A DNA stretch of 64,000 bases from Notospermus geniculatus (Eukaryota; Nemertea; Pilidiophora; Heteronemertea; Lineidae). This document shows positions 1-10,077 of this stretch, piece by piece (positions within the stretch are counted from its first letter, which is position 1; every line of letters begins with the position of its first letter). The stretch spans positions 59,572 through 123,571 of the forward strand of contig NMRB01000650.1 in assembly GCA_002633025.1 (NCBI GenBank), in the 5' to 3' direction. A program made the translations under genes and the position numbers. The notes beneath the pieces were generated by a model. The model worked only from the letters and a program-made list of their open reading frames with translations. It searched no databases and was not told where the DNA came from.

Positions 1-215
1 TGCTATGAAGACGTAACATCATTCACCCGATGTCTCGCAACAGAGACGCGTGACGTACCCGTACCATACGCGATGAACTGAAGGATACCTTCTGCGCCAC
101 GTCCGAGGAAGGTACGCGGATAAGGGGAGGTCAATTGTGCAACTTACTGTATGCACATGTATGCCTTGTCCCCACTTCTGGTGTGCCGTCATCACCATAA
201 AATGGTCCATTTCAG

Positions 216-395
216 CAAAAAGCGCTGCCAGGGAATCACAAAAGTAGGACAGCAATGTAAACTTCCACCTCAAATCAGAAAGATGATTTGCATGTGACCC
301 AGGGGGCACCACAAACATCTGGCGCACAAAAGAATATTTTCAGAATTGGTTCCAAAACCACAGAAGAACATTCACGAAGGAGGAACAAAATAAAG
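216..395 (+). pseudogene. Zinc-motif (C-X9-C-X10-C) exon copy with premature stop
   Basis: The sequence after a 'tttcag' acceptor-like site reads RCQGITKVGQQCKLPP followed by a third cysteine, then hits TGA at about 295. A close copy at 19223-19402 has a cysteine codon (TGC) at that place and stays open. The motif resembles short Cys/His modules with a C-x-G-x-T-K-x-G-x-x-C core (DUF5763-like, recalled from memory and not searched). The block ends in AAG followed by gtgagc, a good donor. The stop codon and its truncated product suggest a dead copy of an exon that is intact at 3707-3950. Confidence 0.55.
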
Positions 396-436
396 GTGAG
401 CACATGGTCCATGGACCATTTCATTGCCCCTTTCAG
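396..436 (+). repeat. 41-bp GT...AG unit with palindrome (intron-like repeat)
   Basis: This stretch starts GTGAGC, contains the 16-bp palindrome ATGGTCCATGGACCAT, ends CCCCTTTCAG, and sits exactly between two exon-like blocks. The same unit recurs at 19403-19443, and partial copies lie at 5611-5647, 20852-20890, 23090-23136 and, inverted, 4684-4712. It behaves like a tiny intron or a mobile splice-bearing unit. Local duplication of a single ancestral intron end would explain it equally well. Confidence 0.5.
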
Positions 437-537
437 GTAGAAAACGGGCAGTGGTGTTGGAAAAGAGGAAGGCTGCGGCAGCCATGCTTGAGACAGTCAA
501 AGCTGGGACTACCATGATCAAGCTGTCGGATTTTAAG
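437..537 (+). pseudogene. dsRNA-binding motif, C-terminal fragment
   Basis: Following a 'cctttcag' acceptor the frame reads KRKAAAAMLETVKAGTT and ends LSDFK at AAG followed by gtaacg. K-R-K-A-A-x-A-M-L is the basic C-terminal helix of a double-stranded RNA-binding motif, but the N-terminal helix and beta strands are missing here. Two related fragments follow within 1 kb and another lies at 16449-16655, so this is one of a set of duplicated pieces. It is probably non-functional alone. Confidence 0.5.
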
Positions 538-591
538 GTAACGTTAATGGACCATTCAACAAGAGGAACGAATGCCGTTCTACTACCTCAA

Positions 592-728
592 AGGGCCAGT
601 TTACAGTAACTTGTTCTGTAAACTTGGGGGACAGTTCGAAAGACGAAGTTACTGGCACATCAAAAAGGATTGCAAAGAGGAAGGCTGCAGCAGCCATGCT
701 GCAGAAAGTAAAGCAATCAAATTTTAAG
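592..728 (+). pseudogene. dsRNA-binding motif, partial exon
   Basis: The frame reads SKGQFTVTCSVNLGDSS and then GTSKRIAKRKAAAAMLQKV, ending NFK at AAG followed by gtagcg. Spacing and residues match the second half of a dsRBM: a beta strand, then a G-x-S-K-x-x-A-K-x-x-A-A helix that contacts the RNA backbone. It aligns by eye with 16449-16655 (SKGQQEF..., GKSKKTAKRKAAEAML). No complete N-terminal helix was found upstream. It may be an exon of a multi-dsRBM protein or a remnant. Confidence 0.55.
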
Positions 729-1092
729 GTAGCGTTAATGAAATGTGGTTATGTTAACACGTTCACTGCCGACGCCATTTTTGATGGTCCAGTGGTCCTT
801 GCCAGGAATTTTTCAGACATTGCCTGTGCCATTGAATGTTACATTATGTGGCATATCTGACCCCTTCTTTCACTGTGCCAGGAGACGTTGCGTCCTTCGG
901 TACTGGAGGAGGTCCTTTGCCATTGCCTATGATTTTATTTTGAATGGATAACTCAAGAACAAAAGACGTACATATACGTCCCTGGCAAGGACCTAAACAA
1001 CCACTATGACGTAATTATACGTCCCCGGCAGCGAACGTGTTAAAGGGAGACTCCACTCTCTCTAAAGTTTTGTCCTGAAAAGTACTTAAAAA

Positions 1093-1690
1093 ACCCAAAT
1101 CAGCCGATATTCTTGAAACCGAGGAGATCGCCTATAGTTAATACATACGGCGGTCTACTGTCATGACTGTATTCCCAGTAGAGTACTGTCTCTGAGTCTG
1201 TCCCCTCGAAGGGGCAACAAGAGTTCCAGTGTATGGTAACTTTGGGAACAACGCGAGACCATGGTTTTGGAAAGTCCAAGAAAACTGCCAAGAGGAAGGC
1301 AGCAGAAGCCATGTTGGAGACGATCAGAGCTACGAATACCCTCATGGAGCAGCAGCTCTCAGATTTTAAGGTAGCGTTAATGAAATGTGGTTATGTTAAG
1401 AGCCATATTCTGAGAGAATGGGACACTTCTGGAGTGACCCCCCCCCCTAGAATTCCTTGATTTTTGGCCCACAGGTAGCCTACCTATAGTGAAGTTATGA
1501 AAAAAAACAAAATATTTTGGCCGGCAGCCCCCCAGAAGCCTGGTGGCGCCACCTGCAAATTGGCATGAAACCTCCATCGCAGCAATGAGCACGAAGATGG
1601 TGTAAATGAAAGTTCAGAAACCACACTTGCAAAGCAAAAATAGAACACCATGGGATATTTCAGGGTGGTTTCAAAAACTAAAGCCAAAGA
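1093..1690 (+). repeat. Duplicated block (twin at 16383-16960)
   Basis: Nearly identical sequence, including a run of C residues near 1440, a poly-A-rich stretch near 1500 and the downstream 'caccatgggatatttcagg' text. The twin differs by small indels, including loss of about 18 bp near 16828. Confidence 0.8.
1162..1370 (+). pseudogene. dsRNA-binding motif exon, frameshifted copy
   Basis: The frame carries FGKSKKTAKRKAAEAML and ends SDFK at AAG followed by gtagcg. Compared with the twin at 16449-16655 this copy has one extra base near 1194 (gtctctgag against gtcttgag), which puts a stop before the motif. Flanks on both sides (about 1093-1690) match 16383-16960 almost base for base, so both came from one segmental duplication and this one has decayed or acquired an indel. 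Confidence 0.55.
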
Positions 1691-2139
1691 GAGCATGCAA
1701 AACTCACTTTTGCCAAACTACCTGCAAATCAAGTGGAACCGAAAGAAAGAGCCAGAAAATCAACAATCATTTCTCCAGATTTGAGAATCTTGTGGCTGTA
1801 CAAATTCTCAATAGGATATTAACTTTGGCGATAAACAGGTGGGTGACAACAAGCAATCTGGGGCCATATTCTTAATTCTTCACCTTACTTTCTTTCTCTC
1901 TTTACTTTTATACTTTTAGGCCTATATTGTACAGTGCATAGAAAATGTGATACATTATATTTGCACTTATATTTGCACTTTAATACAATAAATTATTATT
2001 ATTATTATTATAACTTAATTAATTGGCGTATCCTTGCCCGTGATTGTTGTTTGTTCCCAAGGTTTCTGAACGAAATGGTCTGCTACCTGCGGGATTGTCT
2101 TCCACGTTTAAAGATATCTTACAATGGTGTGTTCTCTAG

Positions 2140-2379
2140 CCAAGAGAACAAAACGCATGGAATGCATCTGAGAGGTATAAAACCCAGACCAAATGGAGGC
2201 AGCCTACCAAACTGCTCACAGCGCCTACAGAAAACCTCGCCAAGCGACTACGCGACCCAGAGGAGACCATCAGAATGGACTCGCTAAAAGAAATCATCAA
2301 TGTAGCAAAGAGAGACCTTCGCTGTATTGATGACAAAGAACTGTTTGAACTTGCAACGAAGGGGATACTTGATCCTGAG
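2140..2379 (+). CDS. Internal exon, 80 codons, unrecognised, charged
   Basis: An acceptor (gttctctag) and a donor (GAG followed by gtatag) bound an 80-codon open frame in phase 0-0. It starts PREQNAWNASERYKTQ and ends ELATKGILDPE, is rich in Lys, Arg, Glu and Asp, and looks mostly helical. The plus-frame ATG ORFs over the same bases are in other frames. An apparently identical exon sits at 17690-17929 although the sequence left of about 2000 differs, and a decayed third copy lies near 19060-19130. I do not recognise the family. The duplication inside the mosaic suggests it belongs to the same gene family as the dsRBM and protease exons, but linkage on one transcript is not shown. Confidence 0.5.
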
Positions 2380-3385
2380 GTATAGTTGTATTTTTAGTTG
2401 TATAGTTGTATTATAGTTGTATCATGATGCTGGACTCATCAGGTGTTGCATTCTTTTGGAGTGATATCATCTGTTGATCGATCGAAGCGCCATCTTTCAA
2501 GCACTTTTCGAACAGTGTATGCCAAAATGTCAAAAAGCCAGAAAAACGAAGGCAACTCAGTGATTTTCCTTAGAAAATGGCTATGAGTTAATACTGGCCT
2601 TCCAAGATGCTCATTGCTCATTGCTAAAATCAGTTTAGCTTCTTTTGACAGTGATCTCCAAGATGAAGTGATGTAACATTTTGTTTATGTTGCAGTTGAT
2701 AAAGTCCTTGACACCCTCCAGCAGCGTTTAAAGGTAATATATGCTGTTGTAATAATCCTGTGATGATAAATAGAATTAAAATTGTCCTACATGCTTCCGT
2801 TGTTTAAGATGATTCTGTTGTAATCATGGAATTTTTCACTTGTTCGTGTTCCAGACCTGCGAAGTCTCACACATTTCGTGGGAGACTCGCGCATTTACAC
2901 CTCTTCCACACTCCCGCGAGCTGTGTGTAATCTCACGCATTTCCCCAAAAGTGAAGCTCTTCAAACAAATTGCTCCCCTATTTCACAAACTGATTACAGA
3001 ATCAAACAGCAGATCGCCTGAGTGCTGCCTGAGCAGATAACAGTCAGCAAATGTGGTTGGAAAACACAGTGTTTTACCGCCAACACTCTGAAACCAATCA
3101 CAGCACCTTAGCGAAGCACAATTTGGAATGACATTTTCTGCCCATTACAGCAATTCGATAATGCAACGAATGCCGAAGAAGTTGATGGTGCAGCTGAACT
3201 TGTGCTGGAGGATTCTTCAGGTATACCAGGAGTAGTTGTAGATCATGGTTAGATTCATTATCTTCAATCGCAACTCAGGATTGATTTGAGCTGGTTGCCT
3301 CCCTGTAAGCTGTGGTTTCCCCGCAGAAGATTAACAAGTCGCCCAAGGGCGATGCGCTTAGCTGACACCTACACCCAACCACCAA
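2380..3385. other. Non-coding stretch, nothing recognised
   Basis: AT-rich intron-like sequence. Short pieces such as 2700-2735 (GATAAAGTCCTTGACACC..., ending AAGgtaata) could be tiny exons, but none is supported by homology or by a second copy. Confidence 0.4.
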
Positions 3386-3389
3386 TACT

Positions 3390-3660
3390 CTGGGTAGACG
3401 TAGAAGAAGAGGAGGAGCAACATGAGCAACAGCAGTGCACCGTGAGCAGCAACTCACGAGGAGGACATCGAGAAGCCCAAGAAACAGACGACGATTGTTC
3501 TGGTGGCATACAGAGCTAGGAGGAGGAGCAGTGGATTACAGCCAAGCCAGCGAGAACTGGGAGACCCTCCTCCCAGGGGCAAAGAACCGGCAGACCCTCC
3601 TCCCAAGGGCAAAGAACTGCTGGGACTGTAATTAACTCCCCGGGCAGCAAAAAAGAAGGG
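3390..3660 (+). repeat. Acidic/Gln cassette, copy 1
   Basis: The block begins gtagacgtagaagaagagg. It has three readable frames: VDVEEEEEQHEQQQCTV in one, and EEDIEKPKKQTTIVLVAYR continuing to DPPPRGKE repeats and a stop in another. Four more copies lie at 15440-15720, 15905-16165, 20930-21170 and 23766-23940. The third-frame reading (basic, Pro/Gly/Lys repeat DPPPxGKE, then a stop) is the most protein-like, but the true frame cannot be settled. Copy-to-copy changes include in-frame and out-of-frame indels. Confidence 0.6.
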
Positions 3661-3706
3661 GTCGGGTCTGACGAAAATGGATGAAGAAACCAATCAGGAA
3701 ATTCAG

Positions 3707-3950
3707 CAAAAACCGCTGCATGGGCCTTACGAAAGCAGGGGTGCAGTGCAAGCTGCCCCCCTGCGTCGGCACCCGCTGCATTGGAATAACCAAAAGGGGG
3801 GTGCAGTGTAAGCTGCCGCCACAGGTCGGCCACGTAATGTGCAAGTGGCACAAGGACCATGAGTCATCACCTGCTGGGAATGTGTCGGTAGACTTTGTTC
3901 CACCCACCACTCCGCCACTCCCACGAAGAAAAAGAAGACATGTTGGCAGG
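3707..3950 (+). CDS. Exon with tandem C-X9-C zinc-type motifs
   Basis: Starts after attcag and ends AGG before gtacgc. Two copies of the motif lie in tandem: RCMGLTKAGVQCKLPP then RCIGITKRGVQCKLPP, the second finishing M-C-K-W-H, so the full pattern is C-X9-C-X10-C-X2-H. A Pro-rich linker and the basic run PRRKRR follow, which could be a nuclear localisation signal. The module resembles DUF5763-type Cys/His domains (memory only) and probably binds zinc, but its role is unknown. This is the best preserved of three copies; the one at 216-395 carries a stop, and the one at 19223-19402 lacks the final C-X2-H. Upstream is cassette copy 1, which could be the preceding exon. Confidence 0.6.
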
Positions 3951-4125
3951 GTACGCATTGTCTACATTTATTAGATACCAGCAGCCCAAAGCATCATGGA
4001 AATTTCTGTTGTTTTCTTCTGTAAGAAGCCCTTACTAAAACTTTTTGTATAGGAAGGAAAGGTTTTCTGCAACTGTTGAGGTAAACTTGCCCCACAAAAA
4101 GAAACTGCTCCATTTGTTATTCCAG

Positions 4126-4172
4126 CTACCATCCCGGACATGCCGGAACCTGGCCATCAAGAAGCCATAAAG
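4126..4172 (+). CDS. Small exon (TIPDMPEPGHQEAIK)
   Basis: Bounded by gttattccag and AAG followed by gtgtta. The upstream intron end (gaggtaaacttgccccac through ccag) recurs inverted at 27895-27960, 28335-28400 and 28470-28550, each time feeding a different short exon that starts T-I-P-D or T-S-P-E. It is therefore a repeated, alternatively evolved exon position. Function unknown. Confidence 0.45.
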
Positions 4173-4499
4173 GTGTTATGTAACTGGAGAATGAGAGTTA
4201 ATGATATTAAGAGAGGTAGGTGTGTCATGAGATTGCTATCATAATCAGGAGAGGCAACAAGTGACACAACGACTGCCCCCCCCCCCGAGGGGTAGGAAAA
4301 GACATCAGAGAGGTGACCTCGGCGATAAACATGAATGAATGCATCGTACAAGGACAAAGAAAATGATCAACTATATTATCTTTTTAAAGAGTTCTATCAC
4401 TAATTGTTTTATCAACGATTTACTTTGTCTTACTTTTCTGTATCCCATTTATATTTCTTATTGTAAAGTGCCTTTGAGCAATTAATTTTATTGGCAAGG

Positions 4500-4654
4500 G
4501 CACGGTTGCACGAAACTCACGACAGCGCTATCTTGGTGTTAGCGCTAACTTGATGTTAAATGACGTAAAAGAACAATGGATTTTTACGTCATCTAACATG
4601 AAGATAGCGCTAACACCAAGATAGCGCTTTCGGGAGTTTCGTGCAACCGGGCCA
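4500..4654. mobile_element. MITE with ~65-bp terminal inverted repeats
   Basis: The arms beginning ACGGTTGCACGAAACTC fold back on each other and the centre is about 15 bp. The flanks read GCAAGGGC and CCAAGGGC, a 7-8-bp duplication, which suggests a hAT-type element. Confidence 0.7.
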
Positions 4655-4779
4655 AGGGCTGTAAAATCTGGTATTAATAGTATGAAATGGTCCATGGACC
4701 ATGTGCTCACTGGGTTGGACATAATAGTCTAATGACAGAGGGAGGTACGTACATATCAGTTATGAGCAATCTGGGTCAA

Positions 4780-5580
4780 GTCATTCCCAGGTAGGACTTT
4801 GATGATTTTTGGGTTATGCCACCTGGCGGCCATATTGGATGTCCGATCGTGCCGAAACTTCACATGGACATAAAGGTCATCTGCAGGGGGCCACATAGCA
4901 CATTGGAGCACTTTGGGTTAAGGCGTTCCTGAGTTACAGCACTTTGATGATTTTTGGGTTACGCCACCTGGTGGCCATGTTTGAAGTCAAATCAGGCCGA
5001 AATTCGACATGCATGTAAAAGGTCATCTAGATGGAGGTAAATATCAAATTTGAGCACTCTGCGTCAAGCCGTTCCCGAGTAATAGCACTTACTTGATTTT
5101 CAGGTTACGCCACCTGGCGGCCATACTGGATGTCCAATCGGGCCGAAACTTGGTATTTTTTAAGGTACTGCTCCAATGCATGTTTATGCAAGATATGAAG
5201 TCGCTCGGTGAAATAATGACAAACTGTGGCAGGTTCGTCACTTTTGTCGAACTTTGACCTCTGTGACTTTGAAAAGTAGGTCAAATTAAAAACCCGTTAT
5301 ATATGTTTTGTGTCCTTATTAGCCACACGTATGATAAAAATTTGGAGAGGATCTAGTCATTAGTTCAGGAGTTATTGCACTTTTTGTGTTTTTGGTTTCC
5401 GCCACCTGGTGGCCAAACTGAAAGTTGAATCGGACCGAAACTTGGTGTCGTGGGTCATCTGACCTAGGGGTATGTACCGGTATGTAAGAAGTTTCAGATC
5501 AATAGCTTCAGCGGTTACGAAACGTGCCCTGCTAACGGACGACGACGGACGCTGCACCATCGTAATAGCTCACCCAGTGA
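4780..5580. repeat. Degenerate ~150-bp tandem array ('ccacctggyggcca')
   Basis: The phrase gccacctggcggccatatt followed by a Pro-Ala-like cgggccgaaactt phrase recurs at about 4823, 4960, 5109 and 5400. It ends in a hairpin (tagctcacccagtgagcta) followed by A's. Related sequence occurs at 30600 and 32240. It is a repeat family 3' end, with no coding seen. Confidence 0.6.
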
Positions 5581-5719
5581 GCTAAAAATCTGGTATTAAT
5601 TAATAATAGGCGAGCACATGGTCCATGGACCATTTCATTGCCCCTGAAACAGTTTCCTGATGTTTTACAAATCCAGTTCATTCTTTCCTTTTGACAGCTG
5701 AGCGGCAAATATTTGATCC

Positions 5720-6000
5720 AATATGGAGAGGATTGGTTTCAGACAGGCTTTCCGTGAAATCAGTGGGAAGGCACTGTGAGAACAATTAATGACAATGATT
5801 CAAGGATTAAATCTCTGGCAGAAAGTCATGGTGAGGACCCATACAAGTGGGGAAGAGAGAAGACTGTCTTAGTCAATTACCAGAGTAGCTCTGAAACAGC
5901 AGCAGTGTACAACATCGAGGCCAGTGTAGTTTTTTTATGGTCCTGGCAGGGGTCAGTCTCCATTAAAAGAAGTTCTGTTTTATCCTGGCAGGAAAAGAGA
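5720..6000 (+). repeat. Duplicated exon-like block (IGFRQAFREISGKAL)
   Basis: The block reads MERIGFRQAFREISGKAL up to a gtgaga donor, then an open stretch containing AESHGEDPYKWGREK. Copies lie at 16225-16385 and 23925-24130. I recognise no family. The first part looks like a helical exon with a donor, while the following open frame may only be intron. Confidence 0.45.
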
Positions 6001-6377
6001 TGACGACTACACCATATCAGCTGATAAATTCTAAATAAAAGATTCCAACAGAGTGACACAATCATTGGAAAAGAAAAAAAGGAGATGGCAAATTTTCTGT
6101 GTTTGTCACCCAAGAAAGTTGGGTTAATCACAATGACAGTGGCACGTGTAGAACGGAAACTGTCTTGTGGACAACTGCCGCTGGCAATTTCCGTGGTCCT
6201 GTAGAATGGTAGGTTTATGTTAGAACGAGTTGCTCTGGTCCATATTCATAAGAACTTGCTAGCTTACACACCACACAAAATCACTTATCCTGCCTGGTGC
6301 TTCGCCTGTTTCTTCTTAGTGCCTGCAGGAGAGGAGAAGATACCATTTCACTTATCCTTTGTACCCTCAAGCTGTTA

Positions 6378-6577
6378 AGGGTTATGTAAAGTGACTCGAA
6401 ATCACAAATTTTTGATGCAAAAAATTTGAGTAAGTGCACAAAAAATTGGGAAAATAAGGCTCGGGGTCCTCGGGAACCAAGAAGATGCCCCGAGCCTTAT
6501 TTTCTCAATTCAGTGTGCAGTTAGTCAGATTTTTTTGCGTCAAAAATTTGAGATTTCAAGTCACTTTTCATAACCCT
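6378..6577. mobile_element. Palindromic foldback MITE
   Basis: The left arm 'agggttatgtaaagtgact' and the right arm ending 'tcataaccct' pair along about 85 bp each, including the internal match gctcgggg/ccccgagc. No coding sequence. Confidence 0.75.
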
Positions 6578-6616
6578 ATAACAACAGCTACGTGTATAAC
6601 TTTGTCAAGAATTACA

Positions 6617-7523
6617 TGTACAGTCTTCCAAATAAGTAAATGGACAGTGTTTTTTTAAAATGTCTCCGAGATAAAACAAGATAATTTGACGCGGTTTTCA
6701 ACATAGTGTGGTATACTTAATTATTCGGTCGTGTATCTCAACCTAATTTTAACCCTTTGTTGTGTAACAGGCAATTTAAAAAAAGTCCATAAATCAACTT
6801 TTTTATTTCTATTTTTTTCAACCGATTTGGCACCGATGTGATCAGGTGATCTACATTAAAGACTCTTTTCCAAAAAAATCAGTGAAATCTGTTACCGGGA
6901 ATCTGTTGTCTTTTTCGTGATATCTCAAAATATCAAAACTGGTATTTTTGATATTTTGAGATATTGAATATTTTTTTGCTGTTATTCGCTGCCGGACATG
7001 ATAACAAGATGGCCACGAAATTGTCCACGTGTTTCCATCACCGAATGAGCTGAAAATATGACGCGAAGCCGAATAAAGAAGCCGAATATCATGACATTTA
7101 AGTGGAAAAAGCATTAAAAAAATGCATAAATTATCACGAGGGAATGAATGTTACCAAACGACTTTGAAAATGATGGAATATATCAAAATTTCAAAAATCT
7201 CAAATTTAGATATTTTGAGATATTACGGAAACGGAAAAACATTTTCAATATTTTTTTTAGCAAAAACTCATTATCAATCACCTCATCACAACACTGTGAA
7301 TTCTGCTGAAAAAAAATTGAAATAAAAAGTTTACTTTTGGACCTTTTTTAAATTGCCTGTTACATAACAAAGGGTTAAAATTAGGTTTACCCAAATACAC
7401 GATGATATATATGACCATGTAAGTACACCACACTATGTTGAAAACCGCATCTAATTATATTGATTTATCTCGGGAGATATTTGAAAAACACGCCGTCCAT
7501 TTACTTATTTGAAAGACTGTACA
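6617..7523. mobile_element. Foldback element with ~190-bp inverted ends
   Basis: The left end TGTACAGTCTTCCAAATAAG and right end CTTATTTGAAAGACTGTACA are inverted copies, and the similarity continues inward through 'ttaaccctttgttgtgtaac' and 'gttacataacaaagggttaa'. The roughly 500-bp centre is AT-rich and holds no convincing gene. Confidence 0.75.
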
Positions 7524-7936
7524 TACGGTGAACGTCTGCAGCAAGGTGGCCTGAGTCCCCGCCCCGAGCACAAAAAAAGGACAAGAAAATATTTTCTCAT
7601 TTCATCATCAGAAAGCGTGCGTTCAGACGCCCGATTTCAAATTTCCCATGCGAACTTGCCCGAGAGCTCATCGAAATTGTGATTTTGAAATAGGTTTTTG
7701 TTCAATTTGTACGGTACCTGTGAAATGGGTGTTGCGGTGCCTTTTAATTTTAACGGTACTGAACTGCACAACACTTGGAGATAATAAAAAAGGCAAAAGA
7801 AATGATATTGCACGGGAAATAACGGGCGTCCGAAAATAATCCGCCAAAATTATAATGTGGTTCCATAAAAAATAGCGAGCAAAAATTTCGCGTTTCAGAC
7901 AGTACATGTATATCGATTCCTGATTCCCCGCATTAA

Positions 7937-8177
7937 AGGAGCTGGACGTCCAAGTTGTAAACACTCACTCGCTGGTTCTCTATCCACGCGACGCATGCGG
8001 TGCTGCCACCTATTGTCGGTGATGTGTACTGACGTGAATATCGTGCGTGAGTTGCATTGGACCGGGCACCAGTCTAACGATCACTGGTGCTGCCACCTTG
8101 ACGAAGGAATAAAACTAGTTTGCTGGCCACTGTTTGTAAACAAACCAGTTTGTTTACAACTTGGACGTCCAGCTCCT
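7937..8177. mobile_element. MITE with ~28-bp perfect TIRs and TTAA duplication
   Basis: The ends AGGAGCTGGACGTCCAAGTT and the exact inverse are flanked on both sides by TTAA (7933-7936 and 8178-8181), the target used by piggyBac-type elements. Internal sequence is non-coding. Confidence 0.75.
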
Positions 8178-8263
8178 TTAAGTTAAACACGCGCCAGAAA
8201 ATTAGGCCAAAGGTACGCCAGTAATTTTGATTTATAGGGTCTCCTTATTTTATTTTACTCAAG

Positions 8264-10077
8264 AGCACATCGAGGCCAGAAAATGACGCGGAAGATATTG
8301 CCGACCTGAGGGACTTCGTCAGAGAAGAAATAGATCTTCTAAAAGACTTCGTGGCTGGCGAACTTGCCAACCTTTCCGACGAGGTGCGGGATATTCGAGA
8401 AAGCCTGCAAGAGCTGCAGGAGGCAGCAGCCGCTACGCCAACAAAGCCCCGGAAAGACACCCCGACCCCGCCCCCCACCACCAAAACAAAGGACATTCCA
8501 ACCGAAATGGAAGACTTGGCGGAGGAGTGGAAGGAGAAGATTTCCACATTTAAAGCGGACAATCCTGAAATATCGTACAGTTCGTTGGAGAGGCTCAGCG
8601 AACCTCAGTACTTCTTCGTCCTGAGGTTCTACCATAGGCATCGGGACACAATCACAGGTGCGCCAGCCTTCCATTTTTAGCTCACGTTTTTGATTTGATT
8701 CTTCACTAGTATTTAGCTCGGCTGACCAAAAAAATGCATGAAGGCAGTAACCTGACTTTTCATAGTTTTGAGAAAAATTGATTAGAAAATTTCAGGAAAT
8801 GACGGGCAGGAAATCCAGAGCAAAATACAATGCAAAAAGGCAGTAACTTCCAATGCATTTTCCCTAAACTTTTTGGAGATACTGCCTTTTTGCATCGTTT
8901 TTGTGGTGGGACCAAGATACAGAATACCACAAAATTGACACACAAATTGATAATAAGCAAGAAGTCAATCTCCAGAATTCACGAATTTTCGACCCCAACC
9001 GGGGTCTTTTTTCAAGTGGAACTTTACAATCTGAAACTCTAGAGAAGACCGAGCTGAAACCCTAATGCAGAACTCTTAACAATCTTCTCTAGAGTTTCAG
9101 ATTGTAAAGTTCCACTTGAAAAAGACCCCGGTTGGGGTCGAAAATTTCGTGAATTCTGTAGATTGACTTCTTGCTTATTATGTTTTTGGGGTGGGGAAGT
9201 GAAGTTAGGTCACTAGGGCCTAATTCTCAGTGAATACTGGACATTGGAGTTATATGGTACATCAGGAAGGTGTAGCTTCAATAGCCGATTCCAAAATGAC
9301 CAAAAGGTGTCTCTGTGCCAAAATGGGAGTTACCGCCTTTACGCATTGGACGGCCGAGGTCAGCCGAGCTATCAGTGCGACTATAAAATTAACAAAATGG
9401 TTGTGTGCGTCTGTCTCTCCTCCGTTAAACTGGCACGTTTCGCAACCGCAAGGCCCACAGTCATGAAAGTTGGTGGAGAGGAGGACTCGAAACGGAAACA
9501 AAAAATTTAGCGATCTGACGTACATTATGGCGTACAGGGGGCATTTTGCGTAAAGTGAAAAAACCAAATAACTCGGTACAGAGGCATGCAGTGTATCTAA
9601 CCGAAATCGATAGGGTAATGTTCCTACAAGAAGGTGCCTGAAGAAGACCCCGGTTGGGGTCGAAAATTTGCGAGTTTTTGGAAGCTGACTTCCGATTTAT
9701 TATCTGAAGGTTCAACACTTTGCTTCATCACGTTTCGCCCTTTTTTATTAAAGAAAAGTGTTGAAAGTGACACACTACACAGGGTGTGACTCAATGTTTT
9801 CCTCCTGCTACTGTGGGGCAACGAACACGCACACGCACTTATATAATATAATTTAATTCTTTCCTCGTTTTTTTTCTTTACAGCAAACCAACGCTGGACC
9901 GACCGACTAGTCGAGGAAGGCGCAGCGTACGGCTTCTGGCCAAAGAATTGGCAGGGGCCGCATGGGATAAAGGGCAGCTTCTTCGAGTATATGCAAGAAA
10001 AGATCAAGAGCACGAAGAAGAAGCGCCATTCGGAATCCATGCAAGAGAAGATCAGCGCCAAGTCTGCCAAACATTAG
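8264..10077 (+). CDS. 3' part of a gene: two exons, coiled-coil and basic tail, unrecognised
   Basis: Exon 8264-8657 follows tttactcaag and ends in ACAG before gtgcgc; exon 9884-10077 follows ttttttctttacag and ends in TAG. The phases (1 and 1) fit and create an Ala codon at the junction. The first exon encodes an acidic heptad-like helix (ADLRDFVREEIDLLKDF, then LSDEVRDIRESLQEL), a Pro/Thr/Lys linker (TPTPPPTTKTK) and a segment ending FVLRFYHRHRDTIT. The second continues NQRWTDRLVEEGAAYGFWP and ends in a Lys-rich tail. Joined length is about 195 residues from the first seen exon; earlier exons are not identified. The intron contains Penelope-like/hammerhead-like repeats. I recognise no family. 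The phase match and both splice sites make a real gene likely. Confidence 0.7.
8948..9185. repeat. ~95-bp inverted repeat around GACCCC/GGGGTC hairpins
   Basis: Left and right arms (ataataagcaagaagtcaat and its inverse) flank a 40-bp spacer. Each arm contains GACCCC-ggtt-GGGGTC-GAAA. A shortened relative sits at 17335-17490, and single-arm relatives at 9638, 36576 and 58166. Confidence 0.75.
9638..9665 (+). ncRNA. Hammerhead-like core motif (CTGAAGA...GAAA)
   Basis: CTGAAGA is followed by a six-base-pair hairpin GACCCC-ggtt-GGGGTC and then GAAA. This is the order of the conserved boxes and stem II in hammerhead ribozymes, although one extra A separates box 1 from stem II and no stem III is evident. 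Such motifs occur in Penelope-like elements. Activity is not claimed. Confidence 0.35.

Noticed and set aside
5560-5590. Helitron 3' end
   Set aside because: A hairpin followed by CTAA-like text is present, but the CTRR is within the stem rather than about 10 bp beyond it, and the matching 5' TC end was not found.
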